Positions 53,281-61,995 are shown, numbered from the stretch's first letter. The stretch is 64,000 bases of DNA from Bradyrhizobium sp. CB82 (GCF_029714405.1 NZ_CP121650.1:4593001-4657000); one strand, 5' to 3'. Numbers and translations: made by a program. Notes: generated by a model from the sequence alone, not told the origin.

Positions 53281-53442
53281 AGCTATATTTCCTGCTTGCT
53301 TGGCCCGGCACTGGCCAGGGCGTGGTCAAATTGATGGGGGACTGGGGGCCTTAACTCGGACCTCGGCGCCCGTTTCGGGCCGCAACATACTGATTTTGCC
53401 GTTGGATGCCAGCGTTTTGCTGCCTCCCGGAGCGGTCGGCTG

Positions 53443-54495
53443 ATGGCTGGGGACAAAACCACGTCCCCGTTCTGGTCAAGGGATCGGCACCTCGACCGGC
53501 GGCCTTTCCTCCAGGCGCGGGGGACCATTACGGCCGCGGTTCGGGACTTCTTCGCCGAGCAGGGATTTGTCGAGGTCGAAACCTCGGTTTTGCAGGTCTC
53601 GCCGGGCAACGAGATCCATCTGCACGCGCCCCGAACGGAGATCATGCGCCCCGCCGGAAGCCGGATGACGCGGTATTTACGGACATCCCCGGAGTTCGCC
53701 TGCAAGAAGCTGCTCGCGGCCGGGGAACCCCGGATTTTCGAGCTGGCGCGGGTGTTTCGCGACCGGGAGCGGGGCGACCTGCATCTGCCCGAATTCACCA
53801 TGCTGGAATGGTACCGGGCGGGCACCCCATATGATGCGATCATGGCCGACTGCATCGGTGTGATCGCCCGCGCCGCGCAAGCGACGCGGATCGGCCAGTT
53901 CTCGTTCCGTGGCCGGACCGCCGACCCCTTTGCAGAGCCGGAGCTTCTGACGGTTGCCGGTGCTTTCGAGCAGTTCGCAGGCATCGACCTGCTGTCGACG
54001 ATTTCAGACGGCGAGGGCAACCGCGATGCGCTCGCCGCTGCCGCCGGGACGAAAGTGCGGGTGACGAAGGACGACACCTGGTCGGACGTCTTCAGCAAGG
54101 TCCTGGTCGAGCATATCGAGCCGAATCTGGGGCAGGGGCGTTTGACCATTCTGTTCGAATACCCATCTCCCGAGGCAGCGCTGGCCCGGGCGAAGGTGGC
54201 CGATCCACGGGTGGCCGAACGGTTCGAGGTCTATGCCTGCGGGGTGGAGCTTGCCAACGGCTTTGGCGAATTGACCGATGCCGCGGAGCAGCGCCGGCGC
54301 TTTCAACTCTCGATGGCGGAGAAGCAGCGGCGCTATGGCGAGGCCTATCCGCTGGACGAGGATTTTCTCGCCGCCGTCGGCCAAATGCCGGAGGCGAGCG
54401 GCGTGGCGCTCGGCTTCGACCGGCTGGTGATGTTGGCGAGCGGCGCATTGCGGATTGATCAGGTGGTGTGGACGCCGCCTCAAGGTGAGACATGA
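53443..54495 (+). CDS. epmA: EF-P beta-lysine ligase (EpmA/GenX/PoxA)
   Basis: A 350-residue class II lysyl-tRNA synthetase paralogue without the anticodon-binding domain, which attaches beta-lysine to EF-P. Motif 2 is FRDRERGDLHLPEFTMLEWY (about residues 106-125) and motif 3 is GVALGFDRLVMLASG. The stop overlaps the next gene by 4 bases. The gene is divergent from efp. Confidence 0.95.
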   Translation: MAGDKTTSPFWSRDRHLDRRPFLQARGTITAAVRDFFAEQGFVEVETSVLQVSPGNEIHLHAPRTEIMRPAGSRMTRYLRTSPEFACKKLLAAGEPRIFELARVFRDRERGDLHLPEFTMLEWYRAGTPYDAIMADCIGVIARAAQATRIGQFSFRGRTADPFAEPELLTVAGAFEQFAGIDLLSTISDGEGNRDALAAAAGTKVRVTKDDTWSDVFSKVLVEHIEPNLGQGRLTILFEYPSPEAALARAKVADPRVAERFEVYACGVELANGFGELTDAAEQRRRFQLSMAEKQRRYGEAYPLDEDFLAAVGQMPEASGVALGFDRLVMLASGALRIDQVVWTPPQGET

Positions 54496-55586
54496 CGAAG
54501 ACCAATCTTGCACGCACCTTGCGCGAGCCGGCCGAGCTCGTAGAGCACGGCCTCGCGCCGGCCTCAGAGCTCACGGCGCTCGAGCGCGTCGCTTCGCGCT
54601 ATGCGGTCGCGATCACGCCCGAACTCGCCAGTCTCATCGACAGCTCCGATTCCGATGATCCCATCGCGCGGCAATTCGTTCCGAATCTTGCGGAACTCGA
54701 GGTGCAGCCGGGCGAAGATGCCGACCCGATCGGCGATCAGGCTTGGTCGCCGGTCCCCGGCATCGTTCATCGCTATCCCGACAGGGTGCTGTTCAAGCTC
54801 GTGCATGTCTGCGCGGTCTATTGCCGCTTCTGCTTCCGGCGGGAGATGGTCGGCCCGGGCAAGGAGAACGCGCTGTCGGAAAGCGCTTATCGCGCGGCGA
54901 TTGCGTATATCCGCGCGCACAGCGAGATTTGGGAGGTGATCCTCACCGGCGGCGATCCCCTGATGCTGTCGCCGCGGCGGATGGGCGAGATCATGGCCGA
55001 TCTCTCCGGGATCGATCACGTCAAGGTCATCCGCCTGCACACCCGAGTGCCCGTGGCCGATCCCGATCGCGTCAGTGAAGAGATGGTTTCGGCGTTGAAG
55101 GTCGAGGGCGCGACGACCTGGGTCGCCCTGCACGCCAACCACGCCCGCGAGCTGACGGACAAGGCACGTGCCGCCTGCGCCCGCCTCGTTGATGCCGGCA
55201 TTCCCATGGTGAGCCAGTCCGTGTTGCTGCGCGGGGTCAATGACAACGTCTCCGCCCTGTCGGATTTGATGCGCGCTTTCGTCGAATGCCGGATCAAGCC
55301 GTACTATCTGCATCTCGGCGATCTCGCGCCGGGCACTGCCCATCTGCGCACCACGCTCGCGACGGGTCAGGAATTGATGCGCGCGCTCCGCGGCCGGATA
55401 TCGGGACTGTGCCAGCCGGAATTCGTGCTCGATCTTCCCGGTGGCGCCGGCAAATCGCCGGTTGGCCCGAATTACGTGTTGGGGGCGCAAAATACCGCAC
55501 CCGCCAAAGGTGATGCGGCGGCGGAAACGCGCTATCTTATCGTTGACTATTGCGGCGACGTTCATCTCTATCCGCCCGAAAGCTAA
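54492..55586 (+). CDS. epmB: EF-P lysine 2,3-aminomutase
   Basis: A 364-residue radical SAM and PLP enzyme that turns (S)-alpha-lysine into (R)-beta-lysine for EF-P. The Fe-S cluster motif CxxxCxxC is VYCRFCFRRE preceded by CA (CAVYCRFC). The substrate-binding segment ILTGGDPLML and the late PLP-region GKSPVGPNYV are present. It is shorter than catabolic lysine 2,3-aminomutases, as EpmB should be. Coupled to epmA by an ATGA overlap. Confidence 0.95.
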   Translation: MTKTNLARTLREPAELVEHGLAPASELTALERVASRYAVAITPELASLIDSSDSDDPIARQFVPNLAELEVQPGEDADPIGDQAWSPVPGIVHRYPDRVLFKLVHVCAVYCRFCFRREMVGPGKENALSESAYRAAIAYIRAHSEIWEVILTGGDPLMLSPRRMGEIMADLSGIDHVKVIRLHTRVPVADPDRVSEEMVSALKVEGATTWVALHANHARELTDKARAACARLVDAGIPMVSQSVLLRGVNDNVSALSDLMRAFVECRIKPYYLHLGDLAPGTAHLRTTLATGQELMRALRGRISGLCQPEFVLDLPGGAGKSPVGPNYVLGAQNTAPAKGDAAAETRYLIVDYCGDVHLYPPES

Positions 55587-55624
55587 GCGGTTGGGGCGTC
55601 GGCAGGAAGGAATGGAGGAGAAGA

Positions 55625-55879
55625 ATGAAAAAAATCGTCGTGGCCCTGTCGCTTCTGGTCCTGCTCGATGGTGCGGCCATCGCCCAGACCGGCGGCAAGG
55701 GAGGAGCCTCATCGGGAGGAGCGGCGTCAGGCTCGGTACTGCCTGCGCCCGTCGGTCATCGCCAGCCGCGCGCTTCCGACGTGCCGAGCGAGAAGAACCT
55801 CAGCGATCCCAGTGATCCCCTGAGCAAGGAAAACCAGGCGCTCGACAAGAAGATCAAGAGCATCTGCCGCGGGTGCTAG
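55625..55879 (+). CDS. Small exported protein
   Basis: An 84-residue protein with a signal peptide (MKKIVVALSLLVLLDGAAIA, cut near AQT), a Gly/Ser-rich stretch and a C-terminal IKSICRGC pair of Cys. GGAGGAGAAG lies upstream of the ATG. Function unknown. A GC-rich hairpin (55889-55924) follows the stop, between it and the convergent aroG gene. Confidence 0.75.
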   Translation: MKKIVVALSLLVLLDGAAIAQTGGKGGASSGGAASGSVLPAPVGHRQPRASDVPSEKNLSDPSDPLSKENQALDKKIKSICRGC

Positions 55880-55931
55880 AGTATTTTTCTGCGGGAGGGG
55901 CGCGACAGCTCGCCCCGCCCGCAGGCTTGGT

Positions 55932-57017
55932 CTACGCGGAGCGCTCGTGGACTCCGGAGCGCTGCGTGTTCCGCCGGATTTCGACCGCGTCGGCAAGCTG
56001 TTCGAGCACGCGCGCCGTCGTCCTCCAGTCGATGCACCCATCGGTGATGCTTTGGCCGTAAGTGAGCGGCTTGCCCGGCACGACGTCCTGGCGCCCGGCG
56101 ACGAGGTTGCTCTCGATCATCACGCCCATGATGCGGCTCTCGCCGCCAGCGATCTGACCGGCGATGTCGGCGGTGACGATCGGCTGGTTCTCCGGCTTCT
56201 TACTCGAGTTGGCGTGGCTTGCGTCCACCATCAGCCGCGGTCCGACGCCGGCCTTGGCGAGCTCGTTGCAGGCCGCCGCAACGCTCGCGGCGTCGTAGTT
56301 CGGCTTGCTGCCGCCGCGCAGGATGATGTGGCAGTCTTCATTGCCCGCGGTCGACGCGATCGCCGAGCGGCCGCGCTTGGTCACCGCCATGAAATGGTGC
56401 GGATGGGCGGCAGACTTCACCGCGTCCGCAGCGATGCGGACATTGCCATCGGTGCCGTTCTTGAAGCCGACCGGGCAGGAAAGCCCCGACGCCAGCTCGC
56501 GATGGATCTGGCTTTCAGTCGTGCGCGCGCCGATCGCAGCCCAGGACACGAGGTCGGCGATGTATTGCGGCGTCGTCATGTCGAGGAATTCGGCGCCGGC
56601 AGGCAGGCCCAGATTGTTCACCGCCGACAGCACGTTGCGCGCTAGCCGGAGGCCCTTGTTGATGTCGAAGCTGCCATCGAGGTCGGGGTCGTTGATCAGG
56701 CCTTTCCAGCCGACGGTGGTGCGCGGCTTCTCGAAATAGACCCGCATGACGATCTCGAGCTGGTCGGCGAGATCCTCGCGAAGGCGTGCGAGCTTCTCGG
56801 CGTAGTCGATCGCAGCCTTGGGATCGTGCACGGAGCAGGGGCCGACGACCACCAAAAGGCGGTCATCCTGGCTGTTGAGGATGGCGTGGATCGCGTTGCG
56901 CGCTGCCATCACCACACGGGTTGCGGTGAGCGTGCGCGGGACCTCCCGCATCACCTCTTCCGGCGTGCTCAGCTCTTTCAGTTCGCGGATACGAAGGTCG
57001 TCGGTCGTGCTCAGCAC
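55932..57017 (-). CDS. aroG: DAHP synthase, class I alpha (AroG type)
   Basis: First enzyme of the shikimate pathway: condenses phosphoenolpyruvate and erythrose 4-phosphate. The 361-residue protein is of the AroF/AroG/AroH type. It has VVVGPCSVHDPKAAIDYA, MRVYFEKPRTTVGWKG, the LPAGAEFLDMTTPQYIADL segment and the conserved GFKNGTDGN, IILRGG and MVDASHANSSK motifs. Its 166-base leader carries an aromatic-rich peptide and a terminator, so transcription is probably controlled by attenuation (see 57053-57219). Confidence 0.95.
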   Translation of the reverse strand: MLSTTDDLRIRELKELSTPEEVMREVPRTLTATRVVMAARNAIHAILNSQDDRLLVVVGPCSVHDPKAAIDYAEKLARLREDLADQLEIVMRVYFEKPRTTVGWKGLINDPDLDGSFDINKGLRLARNVLSAVNNLGLPAGAEFLDMTTPQYIADLVSWAAIGARTTESQIHRELASGLSCPVGFKNGTDGNVRIAADAVKSAAHPHHFMAVTKRGRSAIASTAGNEDCHIILRGGSKPNYDAASVAAACNELAKAGVGPRLMVDASHANSSKKPENQPIVTADIAGQIAGGESRIMGVMIESNLVAGRQDVVPGKPLTYGQSITDGCIDWRTTARVLEQLADAVEIRRNTQRSGVHERSA

Positions 57018-57052
57018 GGCGGGCTCCTGTTGTTAGAGAACCTGCCGGCCAA

Positions 57053-57078
57053 TAAAAAAGCCGCCAGGTCTGGCGGCT
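57053..57078 (-). terminator. Attenuator terminator before aroG
   Basis: On the minus strand: AGCCGCCAG, a two-base loop, CTGGCGGCT, then a T6 run. It sits 35 bases upstream of the aroG start and downstream of the leader peptide stop. The left arm is also complementary to CTGGCGGC in the leader (57125-57132), so the terminator and antiterminator exclude each other. Confidence 0.85.
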
Positions 57079-57102
57079 GTTCGGATGTCTTGCTGCAATG
57101 TA

Positions 57103-57183
57103 TCAGATTGAGCGCGATCCTCCCGCCGCCAGCAAGCTGCCGTAGCTAAAGTACCAAAAATAGCTGGTGGCGAGGGTGATCAT
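57103..57183 (-). CDS. Aromatic-rich leader peptide of aroG
   Basis: A 26-residue ORF with SYFWYFSY at residues 7-14, that is three Tyr, two Phe and one Trp in eight codons. It is flanked by complementary blocks: GCCACCAGC just before the aromatic codons and GCTGGCGGC just after them. Stalling on uncharged aromatic tRNA would free the second block to pair with the terminator's left arm. The predicted transcript start is at or near its ATG. This fits classic ribosome-mediated attenuation. Confidence 0.8.
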   Translation of the reverse strand: MITLATSYFWYFSYGSLLAAGGSRSI

Positions 57184-57190
57184 GGCCGGC

Positions 57191-57219
57191 TCTATAGCGC
57201 AGCATTTGGGGCTTGTCAC
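57191..57219 (-). promoter_or_regulatory. Predicted promoter of the aroG leader
   Basis: On the minus strand GTGACA, a 17-base spacer and TATAGA. The start point would fall about 57184, next to the leader ATG at 57183, so the leader peptide mRNA would be leaderless, as reported from memory for the rhizobial trpE leader. Confidence 0.6.
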
Positions 57220-57247
57220 CCCCAATAAGGGGCGAGCAACGCGCCGA

Positions 57248-57826
57248 TCAAGTGTTGCTGTTGCGCGCCGCAAGCGAGATGCCGATCAGCGTGGCGCCGC
57301 CGAACAGGAGGTTGATCCCGACGAGGATACCGATCGCCCATTCCGCCGAGCTCGGCAGGCCCGTGATGACCAGAAACGAGATCACGATGTCGACGAGGCC
57401 GGAGATCATGAGCCACGACCAGCGGCCGGTCAGCTCGCGGCGATGCTCCAGCGCATACATGATGGTGGTGACGCCCTCGGCGAGAAAATATGCCCCGAGC
57501 ACGATCGTCAGCGTCAGCACCGCCTGCATCGGCCGCGCCAGCAGGACCATCCCGGCGAGCACGGCCAGCGCCGCCGAGATCAGGGACCACCAGAAGCCCG
57601 GCATGTTGCGCGCCCAGAAGGTGACGACCAGCCCGCCGATGCCGCTAATCAGGAACATCCAGCCAAGAAAGATCGTGATCGCGAGGCTTGCGAGCGGCGG
57701 CAGGATCAGCGCGGCAATGCCGAGAATGACGAGCAGGATGCCTTCGAACAGGAAGGCTTTCCAATGCGCCTTGACCGCTCGGCTCATGGCGGACTCCAAG
57801 CGCGTAAATTGCTCGGGCGACGTCAT
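57248..57826 (-). CDS. HdeD-family membrane protein
   Basis: A 192-residue protein with six short membrane helices in three pairs, of the HdeD family (DUF308 repeats). The repeats start near LFEGILLVILGIAALILP, GFWWSLISAALAVLAGMVLLARP and WLMISGLVDIVISFLVI. HdeD is an acid-resistance membrane protein in E. coli; function here is unknown. ATG 57826 is used because the in-frame extension upstream looks non-coding. Confidence 0.88.
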   Translation of the reverse strand: MTSPEQFTRLESAMSRAVKAHWKAFLFEGILLVILGIAALILPPLASLAITIFLGWMFLISGIGGLVVTFWARNMPGFWWSLISAALAVLAGMVLLARPMQAVLTLTIVLGAYFLAEGVTTIMYALEHRRELTGRWSWLMISGLVDIVISFLVITGLPSSAEWAIGILVGINLLFGGATLIGISLAARNSNT

Positions 57827-57887
57827 AGTGGCCTCCAGGCCGCAAGGACCAGAGCTCATTGTAGTATGTGCGTTCCGCAGTGACCAC

Positions 57888-58922
57888 TCAGGGCGCGGAT
57901 GAAAACCCTTCCGCGGTGGTGCGGATGCGGTTGCGGCCGAGAACGTAGATCGCCGTTGTGACAACCAGTAGGGCGATGCCGAGCAGGATCGAGGTCAGAC
58001 CGATGGGGATCAGCACCAGCGTCACGTTGTGATCGGGATTGACCAGCCAGTGATGGATCGAGGTCAGCACGAAAGCGAGGCCGACAAACCCGATGCCGCC
58101 GCCGATGACCAGCAGGGCCCACATCCGCCGAAGCTGGCTGAGGCGCTCGCGCGCAATCTCGGTGCGCGGTGCGTGGTGGCGCGCGACGCGGCGCACCAGG
58201 CGGATGGCGAAAGCGATCGAGCTGAAGCCGATCAGAAGGCTCGCCGCACCGAACCACATCCGCACATTCGGATCGAGGTCGGGCATTCGCTGCAAGGTCA
58301 GCAGCGGAAAATCGAAGCTCGCGTGCAGCGCGAGCGGGCCCACAAGCATCAGGACGCGGCTCGAGAAACGCGCCCAGTCGCGATGATGGCGGTGCGCGCC
58401 GAGCGCCGTGCCGGAGCGGGCGATGGCGAGGTAGGCCCCCGCAATGATGCCGAGCGCGCCGTGGAAGGGCACCGTGAGCACGCTGCGCAAAGCCGCCAGC
58501 GAGCGCCACATGTCGGCATGCTGCACGAGATAGGCGAGGTTTTCGTAGGCAGCAAAGCCGAGCCCGACCGCGGCGCCATAGACCACCGTGTCCATCGGAT
58601 TGGCAAAGCTCCGCCGCTTGGTCGAGGAAACCAGCACGATGGCGATGACCTTCACGGCTTCCTCCGGCAACGCTACGCCGAAGATCGAATGCATGGCGAG
58701 CGCCGCCCAGGGATCGTCGGGAGCTGCGACCATCTTGGCGAACGGCGCACGGGCGAGCCCCAGCAGCGAAATGCTGGCCGCACCGAGCACGAAGGCGGTC
58801 CAGACCTGGGCCGGCGGGCCGGGACGCTCCTCGGCCGCAATGACGAGCCAGAGCATCAACAAGGCCGGTGCGACGGCGGCCGTCCCGATCACGGTCGGCA
58901 ATGCTTCAAGCAGGGTCATCAT
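57888..58922 (-). CDS. PrsW-family intramembrane metalloprotease-like protein
   Basis: A 345-residue, multi-helix membrane protein of the PrsW group (related to CAAX proteases). The family motifs are visible: EExxK in GVALPEEAVKVIAIV, the His in FHGALGIIAG and the HxxxD in LHASFDFPLL. PrsW of Bacillus cuts the anti-sigma factor RsiW; targets in alphaproteobacteria are unknown. Start at ATG 58922 or the adjacent ATG 58919. It precedes the HdeD gene on the same strand by 61 bases. Confidence 0.87.
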   Translation of the reverse strand: MMTLLEALPTVIGTAAVAPALLMLWLVIAAEERPGPPAQVWTAFVLGAASISLLGLARAPFAKMVAAPDDPWAALAMHSIFGVALPEEAVKVIAIVLVSSTKRRSFANPMDTVVYGAAVGLGFAAYENLAYLVQHADMWRSLAALRSVLTVPFHGALGIIAGAYLAIARSGTALGAHRHHRDWARFSSRVLMLVGPLALHASFDFPLLTLQRMPDLDPNVRMWFGAASLLIGFSSIAFAIRLVRRVARHHAPRTEIARERLSQLRRMWALLVIGGGIGFVGLAFVLTSIHHWLVNPDHNVTLVLIPIGLTSILLGIALLVVTTAIYVLGRNRIRTTAEGFSSAP

Positions 58923-59240
58923 CGGCTGGACAATAGGTTCCCTTGGTCGGCTTATCCACTTGCGGCGATGCGACGATGTGTCATGCGTTTGCTGTCGCAA
59001 GCCTTTACGGTTCCGACAGCTTCCGTTCATCCGTACTCGACGCGGGAATCGAAAGGGAGAGCGCAATCAACCGTATAACCGCCCCCCGCTCGATATCTAC
59101 ATCAAGAATCGCGCTGGCCGCGCGAAGCTATGTTTAGTCAGACAAAACAATGAGTTCCGGTCGCGTCTTCGCTCTACGATGCGATGTTCGAACGGCATGT
59201 CCACAAGCAAAATCGCGAAAACCGGGTAGGCCCAGAGCGC
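58923..59240. other. Gene-free stretch
   Basis: About 320 bases upstream of the PrsW-like gene. I see no RNA gene, convincing ORF or repeat here; it probably holds the PrsW promoter. Confidence 0.4.
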
Positions 59241-59378
59241 CTATCGCTGATGCGGCGGCTGGTTGCGGCGTGCGCGGACCTGCTCGAGCTGCCAGAAGAC
59301 CCGCACAAAACATGAGCCCAGGCTGACGATGATGAGCAGTAGCAGGACGGCTTGATCTGGAGCGGCAAGCTGGATCAT
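59241..59378 (-). CDS. Small single-helix membrane protein
   Basis: A 45-residue ORF with one strong membrane helix (AVLLLLIIVSLGSCFVRVF) and a basic, Gln-rich tail. I prefer ATG 59378; a longer frame upstream is unlikely to code. There is no convincing ribosome site, so support is moderate. Confidence 0.45.
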   Translation of the reverse strand: MIQLAAPDQAVLLLLIIVSLGSCFVRVFWQLEQVRARRNQPPHQR

Positions 59379-59448
59379 GCCCCTGACAAAGCAACACCTA
59401 TGCCATCTGTTCCCCGCGGCGCTCCGCGTTCGGTGCAGACGTGCTGCT

Positions 59449-59534
59449 AAAGCATGATCCGGAAAAGTGTGATGCGGTTTTCCCTCGCGACAAACGCGGC
59501 ACGCGTTTGCGCGGAGATCTTGCGCAAACAACAA
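59449..59534. repeat. Intergenic repeat, family D copy 1
   Basis: Contains GCATGATCCGGAAAAGTG, GCGGTTTTCC and, after an insert, GATCTTGCGCAAACAACAA. These pieces match a repeat that I recall from many alphaproteobacterial intergenic regions. A degenerate copy lies at 63085-63132. Confidence 0.55.
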
Positions 59535-59574
59535 CCTGAAGCGCGACGACGATTCATCCTAGCTTCATCGCGCC

Positions 59575-59844
59575 CTAGTGCAGCCCGCCTGTCACCGCAC
59601 CCGCATATGTGCCGTCGGAAGCCGATTGGGCGTCGGGCGAGATGTCGAACGTGCCGAGATGGAATTCATCGCCGACCGCATCTGCTGACGGCACTTGCGC
59701 CAGGAGCGTGAAGGCTGCGTCCGGATATTGCTGCCAGACTTGGAGGTCCCCCTCCGTGATCGTCAGCCAGCCGAACGTGTACATGTAGCGACCGGGCTCG
59801 GTGACCCGGCCGACGCGTTCCCAGGTGATCTTGTTGACAGCCAT
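59575..59844 (-). CDS. Conserved hypothetical protein, 89 residues
   Basis: An 89-residue soluble protein that I cannot assign. It starts MAVNKITWERVGRVTEPG and contains YMYTFGWLTITEGDLQVWQQYPDA-type sequence, compact and rich in aromatic residues. ATG 59844 is chosen. Several rhizobial genomes seem to carry similar short proteins (memory, uncertain). Confidence 0.65.
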   Translation of the reverse strand: MAVNKITWERVGRVTEPGRYMYTFGWLTITEGDLQVWQQYPDAAFTLLAQVPSADAVGDEFHLGTFDISPDAQSASDGTYAGAVTGGLH

Positions 59845-60014
59845 TCGGTCTCCGATCGCAAACGAGCAATGACAGCGAAGGCCGCGCACAAGGCACGGTC
59901 GGCATCAGTTTGCCGCGAAAATTTGGGCCAAGGCAAGGCGATTAGTCGAATGCGGTTAAGGCGGGCCGGCGCGGGCAACCAGCCAGGAAGGGATCAGCCG
60001 GCTCTCGATGGGGC

Positions 60015-60995
60015 TCACGCCTCCGGCGCCGTCTCCGCAAGCTCAAGCTGACGGTGCGAGGCGCGGAAGACGTCATGCACAAGGCCGAGCTTTTCCATGC
60101 CCAGAATGATCAGGCCGTTGAGATCGAACTCGTACCAGGCATGCGAGACATAGGCATCGCGCGGGAAGCGGTGATGATTGTTGTGCAGTCCCTCTCCGAA
60201 GGTGAGGATCGTGGTCACAAGCTCGTTGGTCGAGGCGTCGTCGAGCTCGAAGCGGCGATAGCCGTAGCTGTGGCAGACCGAGCCGGTGAGCTGGCTGACA
60301 AGGATGAGAAGGTAGGCGCGGAAGAGCCCGGAGAACAGCGCGCAGCCGATCATGGTGTGAATGCCGCCGCAGGCGTAGCCGATGGCTGCCGGAAGGAACA
60401 CCGCCGACAGGCCATACCAAACCCACCGCGTGCGGACAAAGAACATCGCGATCGGGTCGGCCAGAATATCCTTGGCGTAGAAATCGTTGTCGGTGGTCGC
60501 CTGGTCGAACACCCAGCCGCCCTGGGCATGCAGGAAGCCCTTCAAGAGGCTGATATAGCGGTTGCCGAAGCCGTCGTAGAGCGGGCTGTGGGGATCGCCG
60601 ACGTGGTCGGCGTAGAGATGATAGCGGCGATGATTGGCGACCCATTTGGCGATCGAGCCCTGTATCGCCATCTGCGCGATGGCGCAGAAGAATGTCCGCA
60701 TCACGGGCCCGCACCGGAAGCTGCGATGCACGAGCAAGCGATGCATGCCGGCGCCGATGCCGAACGTCGTGAGCGAGAACATGCCTGCGAAGACAGCAAG
60801 TTCCACCTTGCCGATGCCTTGCGTGAAGGCCCAGATCAGGCCCGCGATCGAGCCGACGTAAAGGATGCCGAGGAGGAGATAGCTTTCGCGCAGCTTGGCC
60901 TGAACGACGGGTCCGCTGACGATCACCCCGGGTGGAAGTTGCGCCAGGGTCGATTGGGACCCTTCCGGGACGAACTCTGCATCAGCCACGGACAT
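60015..60995 (-). CDS. Acyl-CoA delta-9 desaturase
   Basis: A 326-residue membrane-bound di-iron desaturase that inserts a double bond into saturated fatty acyl chains. The three His boxes are HRLLVHRSF (HRxxxH), NHRRYHLYAD (HxxxH) and EGLHNNHHRF (HxxHH), separated by four membrane segments. It stands alone on the minus strand and probably adjusts membrane fluidity. Confidence 0.93.
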   Translation of the reverse strand: MSVADAEFVPEGSQSTLAQLPPGVIVSGPVVQAKLRESYLLLGILYVGSIAGLIWAFTQGIGKVELAVFAGMFSLTTFGIGAGMHRLLVHRSFRCGPVMRTFFCAIAQMAIQGSIAKWVANHRRYHLYADHVGDPHSPLYDGFGNRYISLLKGFLHAQGGWVFDQATTDNDFYAKDILADPIAMFFVRTRWVWYGLSAVFLPAAIGYACGGIHTMIGCALFSGLFRAYLLILVSQLTGSVCHSYGYRRFELDDASTNELVTTILTFGEGLHNNHHRFPRDAYVSHAWYEFDLNGLIILGMEKLGLVHDVFRASHRQLELAETAPEA

Positions 60996-61241
60996 TCCAC
61001 ACTCCCGATCCCGCCGCGATTGTGAGGGTACGCGCGCGCACCCTAAAGCTTGAGGGCCAGCGATTCCAACAATTCAGTTGAAGGAAAGTTAAAATGCTAC
61101 CCCGCTTCCGAGGCGAGCGTCGGGGTCTCAGGCCGGGGCCTTCGGGGGCGCTGTGGAGCGAACCACTAGATCAGACGTGCGTGCACTATCGCCACGGCGG
61201 CAATCCCCGATGTGAGTGCTACGAGGTCGCGCGACGGCTCG

Positions 61242-61808
61242 TTATCGTGAAACTGCGTGGTCGCGACGGCCGGAAGCGATCAGTCGAACGATTTCGCAGG
61301 TGGCAACGAGACCGATCAGCCACGCGACGTTGAGCAGTCCGAGGCGTGCCACCACCGCCGTCGTGAAGGCACCGGTGCCGCCAAGGAGCGGTGTGATAGC
61401 AAGCAGCGTGAGCTCGTACGCGCCGTAGGCGCAAAGCAGCGCGAGTGCGAGCATGAGCGGCGTGCTCTTCAAGGAGAGACGCCAGAGCGCGGCCGACGAT
61501 ACCGTGGTCGCAGCCAGGGCGGCGGCGGCAATCGCAACACCCCAGGCCAGAGTGCCTACGTCGATCGGATAATGAAGCGCGGCAAACCCGATGGTTTGGT
61601 TGACGAGCCACGCGCCGGCGACGACGAGCAGGGCCGGCCGAAGCGCCAGTGTGGCCGCGGCAATGACGGCAAACGCCGCAAAGGGAGTCGCACAGGCGAG
61701 CGCGAAGCTCGCAAGCGCGCATGAGGTGGTCAGCAGCGCGAAACCGAAGGCCGCTGCATGGCGCGGCTCGACCGGACGAAGGCGGACGTGATCGACGAAC
61801 AACGGCAT
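61242..61808 (-). CDS. Multi-helix membrane protein of unknown function
   Basis: A 188-residue Ala/Leu-rich protein with about six membrane helices (for example ALASFALACATPFAAFAVI, LVVAGAWLVNQTIGFAAL and LALALLCAYGAYELTLLAI). I do not recognise the family with confidence; the charged Arg near the helix 6 end and no clear catalytic motif suggest a transporter or membrane subunit. Isolated gene; ATG 61808. Confidence 0.7.
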   Translation of the reverse strand: MPLFVDHVRLRPVEPRHAAAFGFALLTTSCALASFALACATPFAAFAVIAAATLALRPALLVVAGAWLVNQTIGFAALHYPIDVGTLAWGVAIAAAALAATTVSSAALWRLSLKSTPLMLALALLCAYGAYELTLLAITPLLGGTGAFTTAVVARLGLLNVAWLIGLVATCEIVRLIASGRRDHAVSR

Positions 61809-61846
61809 GAAACATCCTCTCGCCGAACTCTAGTATATTTTGAGGT

Positions 61847-61882
61847 CTGAGCCAGTCCGAGGTCTCTGAGCCAGTCCGAGGT
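61847..61882. repeat. 19-bp direct duplication
   Basis: CTGAGCCAGTCCGAGGT occurs twice in tandem at a 19-base step (61847 and 61866), upstream of the membrane protein gene. It may be a recent slippage duplication. Confidence 0.8.
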
Positions 61883-61908
61883 CAGGGATTGGCGGGCGGA
61901 ACCTGGCA

Positions 61909-61995
61909 TCACCGGCCGATAAGCAGGACGATCGTCGCCAAGAAAATGGCGAAGCCGATGGCGGGCACAATGATCCAGACGGTTTCGTTCCTCAT
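61909..61995 (-). CDS. Very small membrane protein, 28 residues
   Basis: A 28-residue ORF made almost entirely of one membrane helix (WIIVPAIGFAIFLATIVLL). It is like the 26-residue protein at 63919. No clear ribosome site, so this is a candidate. Confidence 0.4.
   Translation of the reverse strand: MRNETVWIIVPAIGFAIFLATIVLLIGR

Noticed and set aside
55889..55924. GC-rich hairpin between the small exported protein and aroG
   Set aside because: Very stable, but no T-tract follows on either strand in the right place, so I do not call it an intrinsic terminator.
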